Assembly (NCBI RefSeq): GCF_000023105.1
Contig: NC_012669.1
Coordinates: 4,093,025 to 4,157,024, forward strand
Reading direction: 5' to 3'
DNA from: Beutenbergia cavernae DSM 12333
GTDB taxonomy: Bacteria; Actinomycetota; Actinomycetes; Actinomycetales; Beutenbergiaceae
Length of the DNA stretch: 64,000 bases
This document shows positions 46,004-54,573 of this stretch, piece after piece. Within the stretch, counting starts at the first letter, position 1. Each line of letters opens with the position of its first letter. The notes under the pieces are model-generated. The model was not told where the DNA came from. It saw only the letters and a program-made list of their open reading frames with translations, and searched no databases. The translations under genes were made by a program, and so were the position numbers.

Positions 46004-46619
46004 TCAGGTCCCCTCGTCACCGGGCTCCGGCCACGACACCGGCGGGCCGAACCGCCCCGGAATGCTGGCCAGCGGTGCGATCGCCGCAGGCGGGAAGTCG
46101 GTCGGCTCCGCCTGCGGAAACCGGGCGGCGTGCACGTACCGGTCGAGGAACCACTGCCACCGGCGCAACGCGTCGAGTAGCTGCTCGGTGCTGATCCACC
46201 CCGCGTCGTGGGCGTCGGCGATCTCGTCCAGGTCGAGGGTCCGAGGCTGCCTGCCGGGCGTGAGCATCATGTCGATGAACAAGTCGCGGACGACGATCGT
46301 GCCCGGGTCAGCGTGCTCGACGCTGACGAGATCGACATACCACGCGCCCTCCGCCTCGGCGGGGAGCTCGAACACCGTGCCGTCGGGTCGCCGGAAGCCC
46401 GACCAGCAGGGCAACCCGAACGAGACCCCCACGTCCAGCAGCAGGAACTTGCGCTCGACGCGGTCCCTGCCCGGCCACGTCGTGTAGCTCGGCGGCGCCG
46501 ATCTCGTAGGAGACGACGTCGCCGAGTCGGCGTCCCGGAAGTGGCCCGAAGGTTGCGGGATCAGATGGGTCGTGCCCACCCAGGTGGACAGCCACGTCGT
46601 GGATCTCCGGGGCGCTCAT
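46004..46619 (-). pseudogene. DUF402 gene broken by a frameshift
   Basis: The N-terminal part (start ATG 46619, MSAPEIHDVAVHLGG...VVSYEIG) is in one frame and the conserved part (TTWPGRDRVERKFLLLDVGVSFGLP onward) is in another. The junction lies near 46490-46510, where the two frames differ by one base; the 616-bp span is not a multiple of three. DUF402 proteins are nucleotide-phosphatase-like or RNA-binding proteins, with the conserved WYVDLVSVEH and RDLFIDMM segments visible. Either a recent mutation or a sequence error. It follows the membrane-protein gene by 5 bp, so they would be an operon. Confidence 0.8.
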
Positions 46620-46624
46620 CACGC

Positions 46625-47107
46625 TCACGCCTGACGACCGCCCTCGCCCTCGCCCTCGGCGTCGGCGTGGCGCTTGCCCTCCTCCGCGGACGCGTTCGCC
46701 TCGTCGACGATCCGCTCGACCGTCTCGTCGGTGAGCTCGACGGTCCGCCGCTTCATCGCCTTCACATCCTCGCCGTCGGCCCGGGCCCACTCCGCGGACA
46801 GCCGGTCCTCGAGCTCGCTGGTGAGCCGTTCGATCCGCGCGCTGCTCGCCTCCCGCTCGGCGTCCACGGCCCGCCGCACGGCCTTCGCGGCCGTGTCGAC
46901 GATCCGTCGTTCCAGGAGCACGACGATCCCGACGAGCAGCAGCGTCGTGCCGACTCCCGCGAGCACGCTCGCGACGTACCCCCGGCGATCACCCGGCGCG
47001 ATGAGCCCGAACCCCACCGAGATCCCCGCGAGACCGAGCACGATGCACCCGATGATCCAGCCCCAGCGGATGCGCAGCCGCGGCTCCGACGGCGTGGACT
47101 CGGTCAC
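46625..47107 (-). CDS. small membrane protein with a C-terminal coiled coil
   Basis: A 160-residue protein: two transmembrane helices (about 14-38 and 44-66) then a long Glu/Arg-rich helix (70-150) likely to form a coiled coil. No family is recognised. The GTG start lies 6 nt after TACGAT with no Shine-Dalgarno, so leaderless. The product resembles small membrane anchors that hold a cytoplasmic coiled-coil platform. It precedes the broken DUF402 gene. Confidence 0.72.
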   Translation of the reverse strand: MTESTPSEPRLRIRWGWIIGCIVLGLAGISVGFGLIAPGDRRGYVASVLAGVGTTLLLVGIVVLLERRIVDTAAKAVRRAVDAEREASSARIERLTSELEDRLSAEWARADGEDVKAMKRRTVELTDETVERIVDEANASAEEGKRHADAEGEGEGGRQA

Positions 47108-47176
47108 GCGATCATCGTAGGAGGGCTGCCCGAACTCCCGTGCGCCGCCGACGAGCGCCGAGGCAGTCTTCCGGGT

Positions 47177-47635
47177 GTGGAGGATCGAGACGCGGAGCGG
47201 CCGCGCTATGCCGAGGCCGGTCGATCGGTGCTCACGCCGCGCCTGCGGCTCGAGCCGGTCGGCCCGGCGAACGCCGCCGACCTGTGGCTCGTCCACGACG
47301 AGGTCTCGCGGTGGTACGGCACCGACCGGCCGAGCCGCGAGGACGTCGAGCAGTGGGCGGCGTCCTGGGGCGAGGCGTGGCGCGTCCACGGCGTCCACAA
47401 GTGGATCGCCTACGACCGGGTGACGGGCGACGTCGTCGGCCGCGGAGGTCTGTCTCGCACGCCTCTCGACGACGACTGGGGCCAGCTCTACGCGTTCCTC
47501 CCGGCGGAGCCGTGGGTGCGCGCCGCTCACGAGAGTCGGCACCTCGGCACCGTGCACGCGAGCTGGCTCGAGATCGGGAGGCTGAGGTACAGCGCACCCG
47601 TCAGTGCGGCTCGTTCGCGAAGAGCGCGGCGTTGA
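47177..47635 (+). CDS. GNAT-like acetyltransferase, probably truncated
   Basis: A 152-residue frame whose residues 18-105 (LTPRLRLEPVGPANAADLWLVHDEVSRWYG, then GDVVGRGGLSRTP) look like the N-terminal half of an RimJ/RimL-type GNAT. The expected acetyl-CoA loop (Q/RxxGxG/A) and C-terminal half are not visible; the last 35 residues are unrelated and overlap the convergent methyltransferase gene by 35 bp. A truncation or frameshift after residue 115 is likely. The GTG start has no clear site. It may be non-functional. Confidence 0.5.
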   Translation: MEDRDAERPRYAEAGRSVLTPRLRLEPVGPANAADLWLVHDEVSRWYGTDRPSREDVEQWAASWGEAWRVHGVHKWIAYDRVTGDVVGRGGLSRTPLDDDWGQLYAFLPAEPWVRAAHESRHLGTVHASWLEIGRLRYSAPVSAARSRRARR

Positions 47636-48317
47636 GGAAGTCGGCGCCGAAGGTGCCGTCCACGTCGTCCCGCACGGCGCGGACCTCGAGCGGGTGCAGC
47701 GCTCCGCCGAAGATGGCGGCGAGGTCCCCCTCGGAGAACGACATGCCGCCGCCGGTGTCGCCGCTGACGACGATCTCGGCGTCGGCCGCGCTGGGCTGCC
47801 GCTCCTGCGCGAACGCGACGATCCCGTACCGCCCTCCGGCGGCGACGAGCGGCATCACCCGGTCCAGATAGGTGATCCGGCGGTGCGGCGCCAGGTGGTG
47901 GAAGCAGCCGGAGTCGTAGACCAGGTCGAAGACGCCGTCCGGCAGCTCGTCGCGCAGGACGTCGGCAGGGATCAGGGTGACGCCGTCGGGCATGCGGGGC
48001 CGGACGGCGTCGAGCAGGCCGGCGGCGATGTCGATGCCGGTCACGTGCGCACCCTGGCCCGCCAGCCAGGCCGCGTTCCGCCCGTTGCCGCACCCGACGT
48101 CGAGGACCCGCGCGCCGTCGAGCTCGCCGAGCAGGCCGCGAGCGAGCCAGTCGACGAGGGGCTCGTCCGGGAGCGTGGTGGCGAGAGGGTGCCCGGGCTG
48201 CGTCAGCATCCGCTCCCAGAACGGCGCGGCGTCCCGCGAGGTGCGGTCGCCGCGCTCGTGGGCGGCGACCACGCCGTCGAGCAGGTCGAGGAGCTGGTCG
48301 ACGGTGCTCAGACGCAT
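47601..48317 (-). CDS. class I SAM-dependent methyltransferase
   Basis: A 238-residue methyltransferase: motif I VLDVGCGNGRNAAWLAGQG (near residues 70-88), VTGIDIAAGLLD, and acidic motif II/III DLVYDSGCFHHL near 131-142. It belongs to the tellurite-resistance/ubiquinone-type class I fold. Substrate is unknown. A GGGAGGG-like site precedes the ATG. The 3' end overlaps the GNAT fragment by 35 bp. Confidence 0.87.
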   Translation of the reverse strand: MRLSTVDQLLDLLDGVVAAHERGDRTSRDAAPFWERMLTQPGHPLATTLPDEPLVDWLARGLLGELDGARVLDVGCGNGRNAAWLAGQGAHVTGIDIAAGLLDAVRPRMPDGVTLIPADVLRDELPDGVFDLVYDSGCFHHLAPHRRITYLDRVMPLVAAGGRYGIVAFAQERQPSAADAEIVVSGDTGGGMSFSEGDLAAIFGGALHPLEVRAVRDDVDGTFGADFLNAALFANEPH

Positions 48318-48363
48318 GGGGCGACCCTCCCACAGCCGTGAGCGCCGGCGGCACCTGCTGCGG

Positions 48364-48954
48364 CTAGGAGATGCGCGTCAGGAACGCCCGCGTCCGCTCG
48401 ATCGCGAGAGCCGCTGCCTCCGGGTCGTACGACGCGAGCGAGGAGTCGGCGAACAGGTGCTGGTCGCCGGGGTAGACGTACAGCTCGGCGAGCTCCGGCC
48501 CGATGGTCGCGACGATCTCGCGGGCGGCATCGATGTCGCCCTCGTGCGCGAAGAACTCGTCGTCCTCCTTGCCGTGGATCTGCACCGGGACGCCGTCGGG
48601 CCACGGACCGAACGCCCAGTCGCCGGTGAGCGGGAGGCACGAGTCGAAGAACACGCCCCCGCGGGCGCCGTCGCGCGTCTGCGTGAAGCGCTGCGCGTAC
48701 TGGACACCCCAGGAGAACCCGATGTACGCCAGATCGGCGGGAAGCGGATCGATCACGGCGGCGACGGCGCGCGCCGTCTCGTCCTCGTCGAGGGACTGCT
48801 GAAACGCGATCCCGTCGGGGATCGTCTCGAACGTGCGGCCGCCGAACAGGTCGGGCAGGTGCACGGTGTGCCCGTCGTCCTCGAGGAGTGCTGCCAGGCG
48901 ACGCAGCCCCTCGGTCAGCCCTTGCACGTGGTGGAACAGCACGATCTCGGCCAT
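48364..48954 (-). CDS. dienelactone hydrolase-like protein with Ser nucleophile
   Basis: A 196-residue alpha/beta-hydrolase of the DLH family. The elbow reads GFSWGVQYAQ, so Ser replaces the Cys of classical dienelactone hydrolase, and the base region is GDQHLFADSS near residue 168. The ATG at 48954 has a GGAAGGGG site; a longer start at 48993 is less likely. Divergent from an ArsR gene with an inverted repeat between, so the hydrolase is its probable target. Confidence 0.85.
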   Translation of the reverse strand: MAEIVLFHHVQGLTEGLRRLAALLEDDGHTVHLPDLFGGRTFETIPDGIAFQQSLDEDETARAVAAVIDPLPADLAYIGFSWGVQYAQRFTQTRDGARGGVFFDSCLPLTGDWAFGPWPDGVPVQIHGKEDDEFFAHEGDIDAAREIVATIGPELAELYVYPGDQHLFADSSLASYDPEAAALAIERTRAFLTRIS

Positions 48955-48994
48955 CTCGAGGCCCCTTCCTGTCATGATGAGCGAACGTCCCACA

Positions 48995-49007
48995 ACCGTA
49001 GAACGGT
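48995..49007. promoter_or_regulatory. candidate ArsR operator
   Basis: ACCGT-AGA-ACGGT is a perfect 5-bp inverted repeat with a 3-nt spacer, 6 bp upstream of the ArsR ATG and 40 bp from the hydrolase start. Confidence 0.5.
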
Positions 49008-49013
49008 CCGCAT

Positions 49014-49604
49014 ATGTCGATCAATACCGGGATCCCGGACTACGAGCTCGACGACCTCCTCGTGGTCACCGCCCCTCAGGCGCTCAAGGCCATGGCCGAC
49101 CCCCTGCGCGGCAGGCTCCTGGAGCTGGTCCTCGAACGTGCCGCGACGGTGACCGAGATGGCTGCCGCCGTCGGCCGCCCGAAGAGCACCGTCGCGCACC
49201 ACGTCGCGCGGCTCGTCGACGCCGGCCTGCTCCGCGTCGTCCGCACGCGTCGGGTCCGCGCGATCGACGAGCGGTTCTACGGCCGGGCCGCGCGGACGTA
49301 CTACGTCGGGGCGCTCTCGTCCGACACCGACAAGGCCACCGTCGCGACCATGAACGGGCTCGCCGAGGCCGCCCGCGAGGCCGCTCCCGCCCATGCCGCC
49401 GACGACCTGCGGTGCCTGTTGGTCCACGCTCGGATCCCGGTCGAGGAGGTCCGGACGTTCTGGGCCGAGGTCCAGGAGGTGGCCCGCCGATTCAGCCAGA
49501 TCCCACGGTCCGGCGACCAGGTCTACGGCTTCGTCGCCGGCCTCTACCCCACCGACGTGCCGACGCTGCCGCCCGCCGGCGTCGGGGAGTCGCGCGCCCG
49601 CTGA
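49014..49604 (+). CDS. ArsR-like winged-helix regulator
   Basis: A 196-residue protein with an N-terminal HTH (ALKAMADPLRGRLLELVLERAATVTEM..., near residues 22-75) of the ArsR type, recognition helix RPKSTVAHHVARLVDAGLL, and a helical C-terminal domain of unknown ligand. The long C-terminus is unusual for ArsR and is shared with regulators of divergent hydrolase genes. It is divergent from the DLH-like gene; the intergenic inverted repeat is the probable site. Confidence 0.85.
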   Translation: MSINTGIPDYELDDLLVVTAPQALKAMADPLRGRLLELVLERAATVTEMAAAVGRPKSTVAHHVARLVDAGLLRVVRTRRVRAIDERFYGRAARTYYVGALSSDTDKATVATMNGLAEAAREAAPAHAADDLRCLLVHARIPVEEVRTFWAEVQEVARRFSQIPRSGDQVYGFVAGLYPTDVPTLPPAGVGESRAR

Positions 49605-49617
49605 TCGAGCGCTCGAG

Positions 49618-51357
49618 TCAGCCCTGCCAGGCGCGCCACAGGCGGGCGTACTCGCCGTCGGCGTCGAGGAGCTCGTCGTGGGAGCCGAGCTCCAGCACCC
49701 GTCCGTCGACCACCACCGCCACCCGGTCGGCGTCGGCCGCGGTCTGCAGACGATGCGCGATGGCGACGACGGTGCGCCCGGCGAGCGCGGCGGACACCGC
49801 ACGTTCCGACGTGCGCGCGCTGGTCGCGTCGAACATCGACGTCGCCTCGTCCAGCACGAGGATGTCGGGATCCAGCAGGAGCACCCGAGCGAGCGCCACC
49901 TGCTGCGCCTGCACCGGCGTGAGCGCCAGGCCGCCGGCGCCGACCGAGGTGTCGAGCCCGTCGTCCAGCTCCCCCTGCCAGTCGACGCCGACGGCGCGCA
50001 GCGCCCCCTCGAGCTCGCCGTCGGTGGCGCCGCGGCGGGCCAGCCGCAGGTTCTCCGCGAGCGTGCCGACGAACACGTGGTGCTCCTGGGTCACCAGGCA
50101 CACCGTGCGCCGGACCTCCTGGGCGCCGAAGCCCGCGAGGTCGACGCCCCCGATGCGCACCGCGCCGGTCCGGGGCCGGTCGATCCCGCTCATGAGCCGC
50201 GCGATCGTGGACTTGCCCGAGCCGGAGGGCCCGACGACGGCGAGGCGCTCCCCCGGCGTCGTCGCCAAGGACACACCGTGCAGCACGTCCTCGCCCGGCC
50301 GGTAGGCGAACGTCACCCGGTCGAGCTCGAGCGCGCCCTGCAGGCTCGCAGCGTCCTCCGACGCGGCGACCCCGCGCTCGACGTCGGACTCGACGCCCAG
50401 GATCCGGGCGTACGACACCCAGCTCTGCTGCAGCTCGTCCACCCAGTCGATGAGCTGCTCCACGGGCCGCGCGAGCTGCCCGTTGTAGAGCACGACGGCG
50501 GCGACGGCGCCCGCCGTCGCCATCCCGCGCTCCGCGAGCCACCCGCCCCACAGCAGCGTGACCACGAGCGGCACGGAGAACGCCAGGTTCGTCGACGGGA
50601 TGAGCACGGTGCGGAGGAAGACCTCGTGACGCCGCGCCCGATACAGGCCGCGGAGCGAGGAGTCGACGGCGTCGCGACGGACGCCGTCGAGGCCGAGCAG
50701 GTCGATGTCGCGGGCGGATCGCGCGTTGGCGGACACGTCCTCCCCGACGTCCGAGAACGCGGCGCCGACCCGCTCCCACACGGGACGGGAACGGCGCAGG
50801 TACCAGACGACGACCGGCCCGACGAGCAGGATCACGAGCATGGCCAGGCTGACCCGCGCGTCGACGAGGACCGCCGCCACGACTGTCGCGACGACGGTGA
50901 CCACCAGCTGGAGGAGCTGCGGAAGGCCGAACCTGACGGTGTCGGAGACCATGCCGACGTCGCGGGTGGTCCGGGTCACGAGGTCGCCCGTCCCCGCGCG
51001 TTCGACCGCGCCGAGCGGCAGGCGGGTCACGGCGGTCATGAAGCTCTCGCGCAGGTCGGCGAACACGCGCTCGCCGGTGCGCATGCCGATGAGCCCGGCG
51101 AGCGCCGAGAACGCCGCCTGGCCCGCGAGGGCGATCGCCATCACGACGCCGTAGCGCGCCACGGCGTCGACGCCGCCGTCGCCGCTCACCTCGTCGACGA
51201 TCCGGCCCACCGCCCACGGTCCGACGAGCCCGCACCCGGCCGCGAGCAGGAACGTGGCGGTGACGACGGCGAGGCGCCCCCGGTGCCGGCGGACCAGGGC
51301 ACGGCCGGCGCGCAGGACGGCGGCGGGCGGGGCGACGGCGAACGCTGTCTCAGCCAT
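49618..51357 (-). CDS. ABC exporter subunit B: intact Walker motifs, degenerate signature
   Basis: A 579-residue half-transporter: six helices (about 10-320), then a nucleotide-binding domain with intact Walker A VVGPSGSGKST (near residue 376) and Walker B DILVLDEATSMFD (near 499) including the catalytic Glu, but the LSGGQ signature is replaced by LTPVQAQQ (near 479). It overlaps the partner subunit by 8 bp and is translated after it. The two must form a heterodimer, because the signature of the partner is intact. Substrate unknown; likely drug or lipid export. Confidence 0.9.
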   Translation of the reverse strand: MAETAFAVAPPAAVLRAGRALVRRHRGRLAVVTATFLLAAGCGLVGPWAVGRIVDEVSGDGGVDAVARYGVVMAIALAGQAAFSALAGLIGMRTGERVFADLRESFMTAVTRLPLGAVERAGTGDLVTRTTRDVGMVSDTVRFGLPQLLQLVVTVVATVVAAVLVDARVSLAMLVILLVGPVVVWYLRRSRPVWERVGAAFSDVGEDVSANARSARDIDLLGLDGVRRDAVDSSLRGLYRARRHEVFLRTVLIPSTNLAFSVPLVVTLLWGGWLAERGMATAGAVAAVVLYNGQLARPVEQLIDWVDELQQSWVSYARILGVESDVERGVAASEDAASLQGALELDRVTFAYRPGEDVLHGVSLATTPGERLAVVGPSGSGKSTIARLMSGIDRPRTGAVRIGGVDLAGFGAQEVRRTVCLVTQEHHVFVGTLAENLRLARRGATDGELEGALRAVGVDWQGELDDGLDTSVGAGGLALTPVQAQQVALARVLLLDPDILVLDEATSMFDATSARTSERAVSAALAGRTVVAIAHRLQTAADADRVAVVVDGRVLELGSHDELLDADGEYARLWRAWQG

Positions 51358-53086
51358 CGCCGTCGCCCACCGCGCTCGTGGCCTGGGCGCGCAGCACGGC
51401 GCGCCGGTACCCGGCGTCCGCACTGAGCTCGGTGTGCGTTCCGGTGAGCACGCGGCCGTCGTCGAACCAGTGGACGACGTCGGCCCGGCTCAGCACCACG
51501 GGGCTGGTGGTGGCGACGACCGTCGCTGAGTCCGCGCGGCGGTACGTCACCAGGCCGGCAGCGATGCGGTCCTCGGTGTGCGCGTCGACGGCGGAGGTCG
51601 GGTCGTCGAGCAGGAGCACCTCGGGGTCGGCGAGCAGGGCGCGCACGAGGCCGACCCGCTGCCGCTGGCCGCCCGAGAGGTCCCGGCCGCCCTCCAGGAG
51701 CTCGCCGTCGATCCCGTCGGGGCGGGAGTCGAGCACGTCGTGCGCCGAGGCGGCGTCGACGGCGTCGAGCACCTGCCGCTCGGTGTGCCGCCCGAACGGG
51801 TCGACGGCGTCGCGGAGCGTGCCGGCGTACAGGTGCGGGTGGCTGTCGACGAGCATGATGCGGGCGCGGACGTCGCGGAGCGGGATGTCGCGGGTGTCGA
51901 CGCCGCCCCACCGCACGGGACTGGTCGCGAGCGCCGCATCGTCGGTGCGCGCGAGCCGCTCGAGCAGGCGCCGCGGCTCGACGAGGTCGGAGGAGACGAG
52001 CCCGACCAGGCCGCGCGGCGGCACCTCCACGCCCGTTCCGGCGTCCGCGAGGGCGGCTCCCGGCGACGGCGGCGCCGCCGTCCCGACGTCGTGGGTCGCG
52101 CTGCGGGTGCGCAGGAGGCCGGTGAGTCGGCCGGCGCCGACGACGGCGGGCACGACCGTCATGAGGTTGTCCGCGACCAGGTTCACGGGAGTCAGGAGGA
52201 ACGCGGCGTACCCGTAGAACGTGACGAGCTCGCCGGGCTGCAGGTCGCCCCGCACCACGAGCACGCCCCCGACCCAGGTCAGGACGACCACGAGGATCCC
52301 GCCGAGCAGCACCTGGAGGCCCTCGAGCAGCGCGACGGGGCGAGCCATGGCCCATCCGGTGCGGAGCGTGCGCGCCGACCGCTCGCGGTACCGCTCGAGG
52401 AACTGCGGCTCGCCGCCGATGCCCCGCAGCACGCGGAGGCCGGCGACGGCGTCGGCCGCCACCTCCGTCATCTCGCCGCTGGCCTTGCGCTGCGCCTGCT
52501 GGGCGCGGTGCAGCGGTCGTGCCACGAGCGAGACGAGCGCGCCGAACACGGGCACACCGACCAGCACGAAGACCCCGAGCGGCACCGAGGTCCGCAGGAC
52601 GATGACGGCGACGACGACGTAGCTCGCGATCGCCGACGTCAGGCCGCCGAGCAGGAAGTAGGCACGGGCCAGCGTGAACGCGTCGCCCTGCACCGCGAGG
52701 ACCTCGCCCACGGCGTGTGTCCGGTTCACCGCCCCGCCCGTGCGCGTCAGGTGGTGCCCGAGAAGCTGCACGGACCGGAACGCCGCCTGGTTCCAGTTGG
52801 AGATCCCGGCGCGGTTGCGCATCGCCTCGGCCCAGGCGCGCACGAGCGCGACCACCAGCAGCAGACCGGCCCAGCGCAGGAGGGCGTCGTAGTCGCCGCC
52901 GAGGATGCCGTCGTCGATCGCACGCCCCACGGCCCACGGCGTGACCGCCAGGCCGAGCAGCCACACGAGGTCGAACGCGACGCCGCAGAGCATGGTCGGC
53001 CACTGACGGCGCGCCAGCCAGAACAGGTACGCGACGCCGCCCCGGTCACCGGGCGACGGCAGCTCCTCGTCGGGCAGCACGCGCAC
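51350..53086 (-). CDS. ABC exporter subunit A: intact signature, no Walker A
   Basis: A 578-residue half-transporter with six helices and a nucleotide-binding domain whose P-loop is missing: where GxxGxGKS/T should be (near residue 365), the sequence is GLVSSDLVEPRRLL. The signature LSGGQRQR (near 469) is intact, and Walker B is VLLLDDPTSAVD with Asp in place of the catalytic Glu. It pairs with subunit B, giving one consensus ATP site and one degenerate site. The GTG at 53086 is my choice; CTG at 53131 or GTG at 53080 are alternatives. Confidence 0.85.
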   Translation of the reverse strand: MRVLPDEELPSPGDRGGVAYLFWLARRQWPTMLCGVAFDLVWLLGLAVTPWAVGRAIDDGILGGDYDALLRWAGLLLVVALVRAWAEAMRNRAGISNWNQAAFRSVQLLGHHLTRTGGAVNRTHAVGEVLAVQGDAFTLARAYFLLGGLTSAIASYVVVAVIVLRTSVPLGVFVLVGVPVFGALVSLVARPLHRAQQAQRKASGEMTEVAADAVAGLRVLRGIGGEPQFLERYRERSARTLRTGWAMARPVALLEGLQVLLGGILVVVLTWVGGVLVVRGDLQPGELVTFYGYAAFLLTPVNLVADNLMTVVPAVVGAGRLTGLLRTRSATHDVGTAAPPSPGAALADAGTGVEVPPRGLVGLVSSDLVEPRRLLERLARTDDAALATSPVRWGGVDTRDIPLRDVRARIMLVDSHPHLYAGTLRDAVDPFGRHTERQVLDAVDAASAHDVLDSRPDGIDGELLEGGRDLSGGQRQRVGLVRALLADPEVLLLDDPTSAVDAHTEDRIAAGLVTYRRADSATVVATTSPVVLSRADVVHWFDDGRVLTGTHTELSADAGYRRAVLRAQATSAVGDGDG

Positions 53087-53127
53087 GTCGTGACCGTAGG
53101 GCCTGCGCAGGCGGCCAGCAATCGTTT

Positions 53128-53568
53128 TCAGGCCTCGGATCTCGCGTTGGGGCCGGAGCCGGGCAGGTGGGCGTGTGACCGGCTCGCCAGCGCCACCGTC
53201 GCGACGGCGCCGCCGGCGACGAGCGTGATCACGTCGACGGGGTCGAAGCTCCGCCCGAGGAGGAGCGACACGGCGGGCACGTGTGCCGCGAGCGCGGCCG
53301 GGATCCCCGTGAGCTGGGCGAGCTCGACGGCGGTCGCGGCGCCGGTGCCGACCACGCCCGGCAGCAGGGCACCGCGGCGCGGCCACAGCACCCCCGCGAG
53401 GCCGACGGCCGCGACGCCGTAGGCGAGGGTGCCGGCGACATCGCTCCCCGGCAGGTCTCGGACGAGCTGGATCGCGAGGCCGACGACGACGGCGCCCGCC
53501 AGCACGAGCGCCGCCCGCCGCCGACCCGGTCCCGGCAGCGCCGCACTGGTCTCTCCTGGATCGCCCAC
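53128..53568 (-). CDS. DUF2809-type membrane protein
   Basis: A 146-residue membrane protein with four predicted helices and the ELAQLTGIPAALAAH...VSLLLGRSFDPVD pattern of DUF2809. Function unknown. The GTG at 53568 has a GGAG site 8 nt upstream; the frame extends much further upstream but loses protein-like character. Its stop is 42 bp before the chosen start of ABC subunit A, so it is probably the first gene of that operon. Confidence 0.72.
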   Translation of the reverse strand: MGDPGETSAALPGPGRRRAALVLAGAVVVGLAIQLVRDLPGSDVAGTLAYGVAAVGLAGVLWPRRGALLPGVVGTGAATAVELAQLTGIPAALAAHVPAVSLLLGRSFDPVDVITLVAGGAVATVALASRSHAHLPGSGPNARSEA

Positions 53569-54039
53569 GTGGGCACTCCACCAGGCGAGACGACGCTCCA
53601 GAGCCGCGGGACGCACGTCGTCGGCGGATCTGCGCCCGATCCCCACAGCCCGTCCACGCACGCGGGCGGATCCGGGTCGGAGCCGGCGGCTGTACCATCG
53701 ATGGTCGCCGCGCGGATCAGGACGCCCGCGGCAGTGTCGGACGAGGAGCGAACGCATGCGGAGCGTCACCGCGGGCTGCGGGGTGGCCCCTCGGGCCTGC
53801 TCAGGCTCGCCGCGTCCCCGCGACGCGCACCGCTGACACCCGCACGACCTCGCTCCACCCGCGCCGATGGCGCCCTCGGGTGGATCCGGCGTGCGGACGC
53901 GGCGGTCGCGGCCTCCCCGACCGCCGGCGGAGGCCCTGCGTCGCGGGATCCCCGATCCCCCACGTGACCCGCGCGCTCGCGGCATGCTGCCGCGCCGCCG
54001 TCGGGCACCTGGTCCGACGACCCGGAGAGAAGTCCTGAC
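53569..54039. other. 471-bp intergenic region
   Basis: Between divergent genes. It contains a perfect 12-bp palindrome ACCATCGATGGT (53694-53705) with a TACCAT that could act as a -10, and a short open frame (53756-53836). Nothing else is convincing; a longer plus-strand frame ends in the FBP gene but is not protein-like. Confidence 0.6.
53756..53836 (+). CDS. possible 26-residue leader peptide
   Basis: An ATG preceded by a GAGGAG site 7 nt away opens a 26-codon frame (MRSVTAGCGVAPRAC...PRDAHR) ending 203 bp before the FBP gene. There is no homology evidence. It is noted because FusB-type genes in other bacteria are controlled by leader-peptide attenuation; that link is speculative. Confidence 0.3.
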   Translation: MRSVTAGCGVAPRACSGSPRPRDAHR

Positions 54040-54549
54040 ATGAACCCCCTGACCGAGAAGCAGATCCGCGACTCCTTCGTGAACGCCTCACGCCGCGAGG
54101 TCGCCAACGCCGTCCTCCCCGACCTCGGCGCGCTGCGCTGGGACCGCCTCGACTACCTCGGGTGGCGCGACCGCAAGGCGGCGCTCGTCGCCTACGTCGT
54201 GCTCGAGCTCGACGGCGCACCGGTCGGGGTCCGGCTCCGCGCCGCCGACCCAGGCGCCGGGCGCGTCCGCCGCCGCGCCGTGTGTGCCTGGTGCGAGGAC
54301 ATCGTGGTGACCGACGACGTCACGCTGTACGTCGCGCGCCGGGGCGGAGCCGCGGGACGACGCGGCGACACGATCGGCACGCTCATCTGCACCGAGTTCC
54401 GGTGCTCGCAGAACGTGCGCCGACCGCCGACGAGCGCCGAGGCGGGTTCGAACGTGGAGGCCGTCCGCGTGGAGATGGTCGAGCGGCGGACCGCGCACCT
54501 GCGGGAGGCGTCCACCAGGTTCGCGCGCGAGGTCCTGCGCACGGCGTGA
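54040..54549 (+). CDS. FBP-domain (EF-G-binding, treble-clef zinc finger) protein
   Basis: A 169-residue protein. Residues 5-60 are a helical region (EKQIRDSFVNASRREVANAVLP), and the C-terminal part has CAWCEDI and CTEFRCSQNVRRP, the four cysteines of the treble-clef finger found in EF-G-binding FusB-like proteins. FusB binds EF-G and releases fusidic-acid-locked ribosomes; actinobacterial relatives are uncharacterised. A GGAGAGAAG site precedes the ATG. An EF-G-like gene lies at 25.2 kb but is not linked. Confidence 0.85.
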   Translation: MNPLTEKQIRDSFVNASRREVANAVLPDLGALRWDRLDYLGWRDRKAALVAYVVLELDGAPVGVRLRAADPGAGRVRRRAVCAWCEDIVVTDDVTLYVARRGGAAGRRGDTIGTLICTEFRCSQNVRRPPTSAEAGSNVEAVRVEMVERRTAHLREASTRFAREVLRTA

Positions 54550-54573
54550 AGCGGCCGCGCGTCAAGACCGACC

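Noticed and set aside
46004-46619. Programmed frameshift in the DUF402 gene
   Set aside because: No slippery heptamer or downstream hairpin is seen at the junction; mutation or error is simpler.
51350-53698. Longer N-terminus for ABC subunit A
   Set aside because: The extension overlaps the DUF2809 gene and is low-complexity; GTG at 53086 gives a normal exporter length.
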